NCBI GenBank assembly: GCA_947453885.1 | Contig: CANGIF010000002.1 | Span: forward strand, 62,001 to 126,000 | Length of the DNA: 64,000 bases | Origin: Flavobacteriaceae bacterium | Lineage (GTDB): Bacteria; Bacteroidota; Bacteroidia; Flavobacteriales; Flavobacteriaceae | Direction of reading: 5' to 3' | Translations under genes and position numbers: made by a program | Notes under the pieces: model-generated | Told to the model about the DNA's origin: nothing | The model's database searches: none | The model's input: the letters and a program-made list of their open reading frames with translations, nothing else | Shown here: positions 56,424 through 64,000 of the stretch, piece by piece | Layout: every line of letters begins with the position of its first letter | Position numbering within the stretch: the first letter of the stretch is position 1

Positions 56424-56514
56424 TGTCATGGCGGATAAGGTTTTGATTAAAGGGTTACTGTATTTGAAAAGTTATTTTTGATTAAAAAAAGTAGAAATCT
56501 GCGATTCAAACTTT

Positions 56515-57261
56515 TTACACCGCTGGATTTACTGGTGGTGTAGTACCGCCGTTACCGTTTCTGTGGGCTATGATGTTGGCGTAATAGCTGCGTCCGTTGT
56601 TTATGGCTTCTAATGCGGTTACAAAATAAGGACTTGGTGTGCGGCGGTTTGCCATAGTCAAACAGTATTTGGCTAGTTCTTTATAAGTAGTAAAAATGTT
56701 TTTCTTTAACAATTTGGTATTGTACACTACGGTACTCACGGTGGTGTTTGAACGGTTGTTAAAAGTAGTTTTGAACAAATTGTTGGCTGCTTCTAGTTCG
56801 TCTATTTGCTCTATCATGTTCAACAATTGTACTAACGGCAAATGCTCGGTTGATTTTAGCCCTGCAATGTAGTTGTCAATGCCTAACGATTCTGCTTCGT
56901 AATTTTCGGTTGCCAGATTTTTATAGGTATTGATTAAAGGTTTCAACTGGTTGTAGGCTTCTTTTTTAGCCACAACATCAGTATCGCGATAGTTGTTCCA
57001 TGCACCACGAACGGCGGTTATTTTTCTATCTCTTCGCACGTCGAGTTGCAACAACAACTCACTTTCGGCTTGGGCAACTACTTGTGCCAACGCGGCTAAA
57101 TAAGTAGGCAATTGTTCTTCGAGGTCGGTGTAAATTAATTTAAATTCGGGGTCGAAACCAATGGCTAGCCCTGTGCCTTCAAAATCTAAAAAAAAGCGTC
57201 TGAGGAATTGACCTGATTCTAAATTGTGTAATAATGAGGTAATAATTGGTACTAATTTCAT
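56515..57261 (-). CDS. DUF6261-like hypothetical protein
   Basis: 248 aa, mostly helical-looking; MKLVPIITSLLHNLESGQFLRRFF...; visibly higher GC than its surroundings. Confidence 0.7.
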   Translation of the reverse strand: MKLVPIITSLLHNLESGQFLRRFFLDFEGTGLAIGFDPEFKLIYTDLEEQLPTYLAALAQVVAQAESELLLQLDVRRDRKITAVRGAWNNYRDTDVVAKKEAYNQLKPLINTYKNLATENYEAESLGIDNYIAGLKSTEHLPLVQLLNMIEQIDELEAANNLFKTTFNNRSNTTVSTVVYNTKLLKKNIFTTYKELAKYCLTMANRRTPSPYFVTALEAINNGRSYYANIIAHRNGNGGTTPPVNPAV

Positions 57262-57290
57262 GATACATCTATTTAATAGGTTAATAATGT

Positions 57291-57298
57291 CAAACGTA
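57291..57298 (-). promoter_or_regulatory. -7-like element TACGTTTG for the DUF6261-like gene
   Basis: Minus-strand TAnnTTTG match 30 nt upstream of the ATG; weak -33 region. Confidence 0.35.
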
Positions 57299-57422
57299 AG
57301 AAATTAAATAATAGGAATTGCATAAGTTTTAAAAAAAATAGTGCATTCCTTTAGCAGATTACTTTTTTATAAAAAAACCCTAATTTTTAAAAAAGCAGTT
57401 GTAAAAAAGTACCTTTTTTGTT

Positions 57423-57581
57423 CCTTGGAAGTTCCAAGAAGGAAAATAAGTAGTTTTCTGAGTCCTTGGAAGTTCCAAGAAGGAAAATAAGTAGTTTTCT
57501 GAGCCCTTGGAAGTTCCAAGAAGAAAAATCAAACTTGTTTTTGGCTCTTGGAGTGTGGAAGCAAGAAAAATCAAATTTTTT
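57423..57581. repeat. 41-bp tandem repeat array, each conserved unit carrying the palindrome CTTGGAAGTTCCAAG
   Basis: Units begin at 57423, 57464, 57505 and (degenerate) 57546; units 1 and 2 differ at one base. Perfect palindromes at 57424-57438, 57465-57479, 57506-57520. Confidence 0.9.
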
Positions 57582-57623
57582 GTACTGCATTTTTTTGCCA
57601 TTCGACTTAAAAAAAACCTTTTT

Positions 57624-58745
57624 TTACTTTACAATTTTTGCGGTTACTTTTTGTAAGTAGTGCTCAAAAGTAAAGCTTTCGGCTACGGTTTGAATTGCTT
57701 TTGATTGGGCTTTCAAACTCGTTTCGCTGGCTTGAAGGGCTGTAAGTAGTACTGTTTCAAAAGGAATTGAAGCTTGTAGGTTCCAAACAAATCCATTAGT
57801 TGCATTTACATAATGCGGAATTGCGCCCACATTCGACACCACCGGAATAACACCATAACAAGCTGCTTCGGCAATTACTTTTGGAAAACCTTCGGATAGT
57901 GATGGCAGTACTAAAAAATGGGAAGTTGCCAGCAACGTGTGTACTTGTTCTGAGTTTAGAAATCCATGAAATTGCACTTTGTTTTTTAAATAAGCAGTTG
58001 CTTTTTCATACCTAAAACGCTGTGGGCCATCGCCAATAAAGTGGACTTTGTGGAGCAACTGCTCGGGACAATTTTGTAAGGCTTGAAGCAGCACATCCAT
58101 GCCTTTGGCTTTTTCTAATCGTCCAACAAAAACAAGTGTAAACGGCGCAGTAAAGTTTTTGGCAGCGGTAATTGTCAAGCCGTTTTGAAGGTGCTGTCCC
58201 GTTAAACACGGATTTTCAAAGGAGAGACAATGTTGGGGTTGTCCAGGCCAAGTGCCGTTTAGGGTTACATTGGTATGTTGTAAAAGTATCAAAAACTGTT
58301 TTTGAAATTTGTAGAAAAAAGGCAACGTGGCGTTGTCCCAACTGCCTGCAAACTTGTGCCACCAAACTTTTTTGGGAAACACTATTGAAAAAAGCATTGC
58401 AATAAACGCTGGATGCGAAGGCGCTCTGGTGTGAATTACGCTAGCCGTCCAAAGATGTTTGCCAATTATCCAAAACATAACGGGATAGTGTACAACTATT
58501 TTTAAAATAGCAAAAAAGCCTTTGCCTCCAATTTTTTCAAATGTCACGCATTTGATGTGCTTAGATTGTATTGCTTGCATCGTTTGGTTTGAAAGTAAAT
58601 CCATTCGATTATACCCTATCCAAATTATTTCTTGAAATTTTGGGGCAATATATTCTATTTCGGCAACAACTGGGCTAAAACCAAACCACGCGCCATTGTG
58701 AAAATACATGGCCGTATCTGAGACTATAACTAATTTTTTGTACAT
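57624..58745 (-). CDS. Glycosyltransferase family 4
   Basis: LVFVGRLEKAKGMDVLLQAL and LPSLSEGFPKVIAEAACYGVIPVVSNVGAIPHYV. Confidence 0.9.
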   Translation of the reverse strand: MYKKLVIVSDTAMYFHNGAWFGFSPVVAEIEYIAPKFQEIIWIGYNRMDLLSNQTMQAIQSKHIKCVTFEKIGGKGFFAILKIVVHYPVMFWIIGKHLWTASVIHTRAPSHPAFIAMLFSIVFPKKVWWHKFAGSWDNATLPFFYKFQKQFLILLQHTNVTLNGTWPGQPQHCLSFENPCLTGQHLQNGLTITAAKNFTAPFTLVFVGRLEKAKGMDVLLQALQNCPEQLLHKVHFIGDGPQRFRYEKATAYLKNKVQFHGFLNSEQVHTLLATSHFLVLPSLSEGFPKVIAEAACYGVIPVVSNVGAIPHYVNATNGFVWNLQASIPFETVLLTALQASETSLKAQSKAIQTVAESFTFEHYLQKVTAKIVK

Positions 58746-59749
58746 CGGTAAATAGTCATTATTTTTTCATAATAATCTTCTTCGCCAAAATGGTAGTTGA
58801 AAATTGCTTGCATTTCAGTTGTGTCATAGTGTGTATGGGCAATTTTGTACAACCTTTCTTCCCAAGCGGATAGTTCGTAAGTAGCAATAAAAAAATCAGG
58901 ATAATGTGCTTTTATTATTCGTGCCACTTCGCCGGTATCAAATGCTAAGAAAGGCAGCCCTTGAGCTAAATATTCCATTAACACTAATGGTCCAGATTCA
59001 AATTCAGAGACATGCAAACCAATTTTGGCAGCGGCTAAAATGGGTTGTACTTTATTTTGATTTTGAGAAAATTCTATATTTTGATCACTGCCGATTTGTT
59101 GTTTTAAAAGCTTGAAATAGGTTTCGTCTTGCGTTTTTCCTACTATTTGTAACGATTGTTTTAACTGTTGCGCAAGTTGAATAGCAAACAATTGTTTTTT
59201 AGCAGGTTTTATATTGGATACCAAAATCAAATCGAATTTGGGTGGTATAATAGCATCCGCCATTGGTTCTTTAATTATAATGTTTTTCAATAAAAAACAC
59301 TTTTTTTTGGGAATAGATAAAGCTTTATGAGCCAAACGAATTAAATCTTTGCTAACCGCAACATATATTTTAGGCTTAAAAATACTGTTAAAAAAAAGAG
59401 GGAACTTTTTATTAGAAAAATGGTCCTGAAAAACAATAGTAGTTTGTAATCGTGTGAGAAGTGCAACTAATTTAATGTATCGATAAACATGTCTCGAATG
59501 GCAATGCAGTAGGTCGTGTTTTTTTAATTCACTATAACATTCATACATTTTAAAAAGGCTCCATTTGTTGTACCTTTTTAAAGCTTTAATTGGAATAGTC
59601 GGGTTTAAATACTGTGCCAATTCGCCTCCTTCAAGCAAGAATAAAACAGCCACTTTTTCGTTGTTTTTATTCAAAACTGTACACATATCAACAAAAACCT
59701 TCTCTGCTCCTCCTACATCGAGTTTGTCTATAATTTGTAGTACTTTCAT
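58730..59749 (-). CDS. Glycosyltransferase family 4
   Basis: MKVLQIIDKLDVGGAEKVFVDM and SEFESGPLVLMEYLAQGLPFLAFDTGEVARI. Confidence 0.88.
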   Translation of the reverse strand: MKVLQIIDKLDVGGAEKVFVDMCTVLNKNNEKVAVLFLLEGGELAQYLNPTIPIKALKRYNKWSLFKMYECYSELKKHDLLHCHSRHVYRYIKLVALLTRLQTTIVFQDHFSNKKFPLFFNSIFKPKIYVAVSKDLIRLAHKALSIPKKKCFLLKNIIIKEPMADAIIPPKFDLILVSNIKPAKKQLFAIQLAQQLKQSLQIVGKTQDETYFKLLKQQIGSDQNIEFSQNQNKVQPILAAAKIGLHVSEFESGPLVLMEYLAQGLPFLAFDTGEVARIIKAHYPDFFIATYELSAWEERLYKIAHTHYDTTEMQAIFNYHFGEEDYYEKIMTIYRCTKN

Positions 59750-59881
59750 TTTGTATTTTTTATCTAACAGCAATTCAATTAAAACTAGTGCAACAAATGT
59801 ATTGATTAAAAGTAATTACTACCTCCTCAATTTAAAAATAGCTTTCAAAATGCATGCATACAACCATTTTAAATAAATGGA

Positions 59882-61219
59882 TTATGGCATTTCTATTTTA
59901 CTGCCTTCTTCCAATTTTTTACTAGCCAATTGCCACGATTTAACTACTTGAAACAGCACCAATGGAATGGAAAATGGAAGCAATACAAAACTAAGTAGTT
60001 TTAACAGCTTGCTTTTTTTAAATTGATACGGAATCAACGAAGGCATGACGGCATGTAGTACGTACCATTTACTCAATGTGTTGCCAAAGTACTTTCGGGT
60101 TAAATACAACACACTAGGAACAGGTCTTGGACCCAGCACTTTTTTAGGGCGCCATCCGTCCCAACTACCCATCTGTCGCAATCCGCCCTGACTCACTTTC
60201 AAATGAAGTCGTTTGGCTTTGTAATTTGAAATGTTTTTAAAGCCCGCTAAATAAGCTCTTAAACCAAATTCACCATCGCCCATTCTTTGTTTTTCAAATT
60301 GAAGATCGAAAAAACCAATTTGATTAAAAATACTTTTTTTCAACAATACATTTCCCGTATCCAGTTGGTCACTCCATCTAAAGTAGTAATAATGTTTCGG
60401 CACAACATCGCCCACTTTACTTATGGAAACACCAGAAGATACATCGGCTTTAAAATAGTCCAAGGTTTTTAAATGTTGTTCAATCCAGTCGCTTTCTACT
60501 CGTGAATCATCGTCGTACAACAAAATATAATGCCCTTTTGCTGCTTGAATGGCTTCGTTTCTAGCGCGCCAAAGTGCTTTTTCTGTTTGTTGCCAAAAAT
60601 GCAATTGCAATTTCCATCCTTTGTAAAAATCTGCCTGAAAAGCATCTGTTTGATCAACTATAATAACCTCAAAATGGGTATAGGTTTGTTGTTCTAAATC
60701 CAATAAAACATCCTTCAAATATTTGTAACGGTTCAAAGTGGGTATAACAATCGAAACTAAAGGATTCGATTGAATTAATGGACTTTCAAACGTGCTATAT
60801 CGTGCATGCTGTTGTTTGTTTACTGTAAAATCAACTCGTTTGCTCGTTCTTGATTTTACAAATGAACCGATTTCTACAAACGGATTATGTAAAGATACAA
60901 TACGAACAACTAACACATAGGTAACCCAAGCGGTATGGAAATTTTTACGCAAAAAAACATATTCATCTTGAACTGGCAGGATTTCGTTTGTCCAAATAGC
61001 AGATTCAGATTGGTTGTGTTGTAATATAACGCCTTGCTGAAATGCAGTCCAAGCAACGTCTCTTTGTTGTGCTTCTAGGCTTATGTAATTTTTATCTATA
61101 CAATAGTCAATCTCCGCTAGCTCGAGTTGATGATAGGTAGGGAAATAACAATAATCGACTTTGGGTTTCAGGTTGAAATACCAAATGGGTTTTATATATT
61201 TTAAAAAACTAAAAATCAT
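59882..61219 (-). CDS. Glycosyltransferase family 2
   Basis: VSIVIPTLNRYKYLKDVLLDLEQQTYTHFEVIIVDQ and LLYDDDSRV. Confidence 0.9.
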   Translation of the reverse strand: MIFSFLKYIKPIWYFNLKPKVDYCYFPTYHQLELAEIDYCIDKNYISLEAQQRDVAWTAFQQGVILQHNQSESAIWTNEILPVQDEYVFLRKNFHTAWVTYVLVVRIVSLHNPFVEIGSFVKSRTSKRVDFTVNKQQHARYSTFESPLIQSNPLVSIVIPTLNRYKYLKDVLLDLEQQTYTHFEVIIVDQTDAFQADFYKGWKLQLHFWQQTEKALWRARNEAIQAAKGHYILLYDDDSRVESDWIEQHLKTLDYFKADVSSGVSISKVGDVVPKHYYYFRWSDQLDTGNVLLKKSIFNQIGFFDLQFEKQRMGDGEFGLRAYLAGFKNISNYKAKRLHLKVSQGGLRQMGSWDGWRPKKVLGPRPVPSVLYLTRKYFGNTLSKWYVLHAVMPSLIPYQFKKSKLLKLLSFVLLPFSIPLVLFQVVKSWQLASKKLEEGSKIEMP

Positions 61220-62273
61220 CTGCTAACCTTTTAATGATGCTAGCAATAGAAAGCGTTTCTTTCCATAACTTGCGGTTATTGATTTGCAATTGTACGAAAT
61301 CTTCAGCAGTAATTGACGCATGAAAAGCAGTAACTCGTTCGGCAATAGTTTTTCTTTCGTTCCATTCTATCCAAACAACATGCTTTTTCCAGTTTATAGT
61401 ACTTTCAAATGGCAGCATACAATCGGTGTTTACAAAAATAGGAATTTTACCCATCATCAGGGTTTCGTACAATCGAACCGAAAAATTTCCAGCTCCGCGA
61501 ACACAAAGAATGTAATCTGATTCCAAAATGTTTTGGAAATACTCTAAAGTAGATTGCGTTTCTTGTTCTTTTGTTTGAACACCAGCACGGTATTGTGATC
61601 TGTAAATAAAATTAGTTTGAAGGGTGTTGGACGATTGGTCTATAAGTTGAAGCAATTTTGCTCTATGAAAACCAGATGGAAAAAGAGGTTCCCAATCGTT
61701 CCGATTTGGTTTTTTATAAAATCTCCAAAGATTACAAAGCATAAATCTGGTAGTTTCAAAAAGCAATTTGGAAAAGTGAAGCCTAGCGTGTCCACAAAAT
61801 CCGACTATTGGCACTTCTTTTTTAGGCGAAGGTTTGCAATGTTCTTGATGAAACAACAGCGGTAATTGGTCGGTTAAAGGAATATAAAACCCTTTGTTTT
61901 GTGTGGATAATTGCGATTTGAAACCACTTGGTCGCAAATAGGTAATGGTTGCAAATTCTGGAAATGCAATCCCTAAATCGCCCACTATATAACCATACGC
62001 TTTTTTGTTGTGTTTTAAGCATTGTTTGTGTAGCGCTTCTAAATGAAACTCTTTTTTTTCCTTGTAATAAAAATTAATTGCAAAAGGAATGAGTACAATT
62101 GTTGCATTTTCAATAGTGGAAACCAGTTGAAATTGATCTGGATTTAACCCCCAACTTGTTTTTAAAGTGGCATCGTTTACCCAATTTTTTTCGTTAAAAA
62201 AGGGACGTGTTAAAATGAACAACACTTTTCTGTCTTTAACTTGAAATTCAGTATGTGCTACAAATACTTTCAT
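61209..62273 (-). CDS. Exostosin (GT47)-like glycosyltransferase
   Basis: YILCVRGAGNFSVRLYETLMMGKIPIFVNTDCMLPFESTINWKKHVVWI. Confidence 0.75.
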   Translation of the reverse strand: MKVFVAHTEFQVKDRKVLFILTRPFFNEKNWVNDATLKTSWGLNPDQFQLVSTIENATIVLIPFAINFYYKEKKEFHLEALHKQCLKHNKKAYGYIVGDLGIAFPEFATITYLRPSGFKSQLSTQNKGFYIPLTDQLPLLFHQEHCKPSPKKEVPIVGFCGHARLHFSKLLFETTRFMLCNLWRFYKKPNRNDWEPLFPSGFHRAKLLQLIDQSSNTLQTNFIYRSQYRAGVQTKEQETQSTLEYFQNILESDYILCVRGAGNFSVRLYETLMMGKIPIFVNTDCMLPFESTINWKKHVVWIEWNERKTIAERVTAFHASITAEDFVQLQINNRKLWKETLSIASIIKRLADDF

Positions 62274-62275
62274 GC

Positions 62276-63448
62276 TTAATTAAAGAACGTTAGCCATTTT
62301 TTTTGTTGATTGATACTGTTGAAATTTGTTTGTACTCTTTCAATTGCGTTTTTAGAAATTGTGTTTTTTTGTTCTAAACTGAGAGCCAAAACATCCTTTA
62401 TTTTTTTTGCCAAAGCTACAGAATTTCCTTTCGGAACCACAAATCCAGTTATTCCATCAACAACATTTTCTGTTAAACCTTCTGCATCGCTTACAATACA
62501 TATTTTCCCCATGGCTTGAGCTTCTAAAACCGCATTACAAAAACCTTCTTGCAAACTGTATTGAATGTACAAATCAGCAGATTCGAGTTTGTTTTTCACT
62601 TCTGTTGCTGATAGCTTTCCTAAAAAAGAAACCTGATTCGTTAATTTTAATTGATTAACAGCAAATTTTAATTTTTCAAATTCTTTTCCATCACCAATAA
62701 TAGTAAAATAAAATCTTATTCCTTTTTCTTTTAGAATAAACAATGCTTCTAAAGTATATTCTAGTCCTTTTTTCCAATTTAGTCTAGCAACTGTAATTAA
62801 CTGTGGAATTTGATTAGAAGTTTTTTCGATTGATGAATTGGAAAAAAAAGAAGTATCAATCGCTGGGCATATTTTAACTATTTTATTTTCATATTTAAAT
62901 CCATTTATTAGAACTAAATTTTTTATGTCATCTGAAATCACATGAACTTTATCTACTTTTTCCCATAATAAATTATAACATTTTTTATTTTTTAACGGGT
63001 AAATTCCAATATCAAATCCTCTGAAACTAACGCCCATTTTAGCACCAATTGCTTCAGCAACATTTTCTTTTCCAATTGCTAAAGTTCCGTATCCAAAGTG
63101 AATCCAATCCAAATTATGACCATAAAAAACACTATTAACAATGCTGTTTTTAAGTTTTTTTGAAAACGAAATGTTATCTTTTGTATCTAATTGATACAAT
63201 TTACATACTGTTGGGAAATGAAAAACAATTGCTTTACTTAAACAAAATAAGGAATTTCGTATAATTTGCAATCTTGATCCTGATACCTTTGGTAATTGAA
63301 TAACTTTATATCTGCTATTAGGTATTTCTGTACCAGGATTTATAAAAAGCAGAACAGTGTGCCCCTGTTCTTGTAATCCTTTAATTTTAGTATTAAAAAA
63401 GGTTTCAGAATAAGCCGGAACGCTGGGTAAAACAATTCCTATTCTCAT
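62276..63448 (-). CDS. Glycosyltransferase family 4
   Basis: LITVARLNWKKGLEYTLEAL and SLQEGFCNAVLEAQAMGKICIVSDAEGLTENV. Confidence 0.9.
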   Translation of the reverse strand: MRIGIVLPSVPAYSETFFNTKIKGLQEQGHTVLLFINPGTEIPNSRYKVIQLPKVSGSRLQIIRNSLFCLSKAIVFHFPTVCKLYQLDTKDNISFSKKLKNSIVNSVFYGHNLDWIHFGYGTLAIGKENVAEAIGAKMGVSFRGFDIGIYPLKNKKCYNLLWEKVDKVHVISDDIKNLVLINGFKYENKIVKICPAIDTSFFSNSSIEKTSNQIPQLITVARLNWKKGLEYTLEALFILKEKGIRFYFTIIGDGKEFEKLKFAVNQLKLTNQVSFLGKLSATEVKNKLESADLYIQYSLQEGFCNAVLEAQAMGKICIVSDAEGLTENVVDGITGFVVPKGNSVALAKKIKDVLALSLEQKNTISKNAIERVQTNFNSINQQKKWLTFFN

Positions 63449-64000
63449 TGGTTAAGCACTTTATTATACAATTCTAAAATTCCTTTAACCATTTGATATT
63501 CTGAAAACTGATTACAGATTGTAGCTCTTGCGTTGTCTCTAATTATCGCTTTCTCATTGTCTGATAAAGCAATAATTGTTTCTACTTTTTGTGCCATAGC
63601 TGCTGCATCCCTACTTTTAGTAACAAATCCATTTATTCCGTCTTGAATTACTTCTGTCATTCCACCACAGTCCGATGAAAGTACGATTGAACCAAGTGCC
63701 ATAGCTTCTAAAGCTACATTAGCAATTCCTTCAGTAACACTTGGTAGTAAAAAAATTGCCGCATTTTGCATTTTCAAATTTATTGCATCAAACGACATGT
63801 ATGGATGAAAAAAAACTTCTTGTTCTAAATTCAATTGGTGGCGCAAAAAAAGTAATTCTTCCTCTTGATCTACTCCAATAATATCATATTGAAATGCAAT
63901 TCCTCGCTTTTTTAATAGCGAAGCTGCTTGTAGTCCATAACGATACCCTTTTAACCAATGTGAACGTCCTACAGAAAGCAGCATTACTTTAGAACTCGAA
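63445..64000 (-). CDS. Glycosyltransferase family 4, partial (5' end beyond the window)
   Basis: LLSVGRSHWLKGYRYGLQAA and VTEGIANVALEAMALGSIVLSSDCGGMTEV; frame is open past the ORF-track Met to the window edge. Confidence 0.88.
   Translation of the reverse strand, partial: SSSKVMLLSVGRSHWLKGYRYGLQAASLLKKRGIAFQYDIIGVDQEEELLFLRHQLNLEQEVFFHPYMSFDAINLKMQNAAIFLLPSVTEGIANVALEAMALGSIVLSSDCGGMTEVIQDGINGFVTKSRDAAAMAQKVETIIALSDNEKAIIRDNARATICNQFSEYQMVKGILELYNKVLNQ

Noticed and set aside
57424-57520. CRISPR array
   Set aside because: The three near-identical units directly abut without variable spacers and there are no cas genes; it is a tandem palindromic repeat.
57380-57601. Two overlapping minus-strand ORFs (57380-57601, 57387-57590) and a plus-strand ORF (57466-57660) as genes
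   Set aside because: They translate the 41-bp tandem repeat in different frames; the period is not a multiple of 3 and no frame looks protein-like.
58012-58405. Plus- and minus-strand short ORFs inside a GT4 gene (58012-58209, 58172-58405)
   Set aside because: Embedded in the strongly supported glycosyltransferase at 57624-58745.

Overview
This 64 kb AT-rich window looks like a chromosomal segment of a Flavobacteriaceae (Bacteroidota) bacterium; I infer this from gene content, T9SS sorting domains, a fused SecDF and TAnnTTTG-type promoters. Most of the first ~50 kb is ordinary core genome: murQ, hisS, prmC, ribD, menA, secDF, mdh, gyrB, asnB, a GSIII-type glutamine synthetase, yaaA and pssA-like genes. 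Accessory-looking islands include a T9SS type-C-like giant surface protein, an ECF sigma/anti-sigma/DUF4252 module, and a surface polysaccharide cluster from ~51.2 kb to the window end. That cluster contains an initiating sugar transferase, an O-antigen ligase/polymerase, GT4 and GT2 enzymes and an exostosin-like GT. Between its glycosyltransferases sits an unusual insert: a 7-bladed RCC1 T9SS protein and a relatively GC-rich DUF6261-like orphan. On one side of this insert is a GC-rich perfect hairpin overlapping a G-quadruplex-like motif. On the other is a 41-bp tandem array of perfect palindromes (CTTGGAAGTTCCAAG). I consider this insert the best candidate for undescribed biology. I found no rRNA, tRNA, CRISPR array or intact insertion sequence. 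All family calls come from reading sequence motifs, not from database searches.
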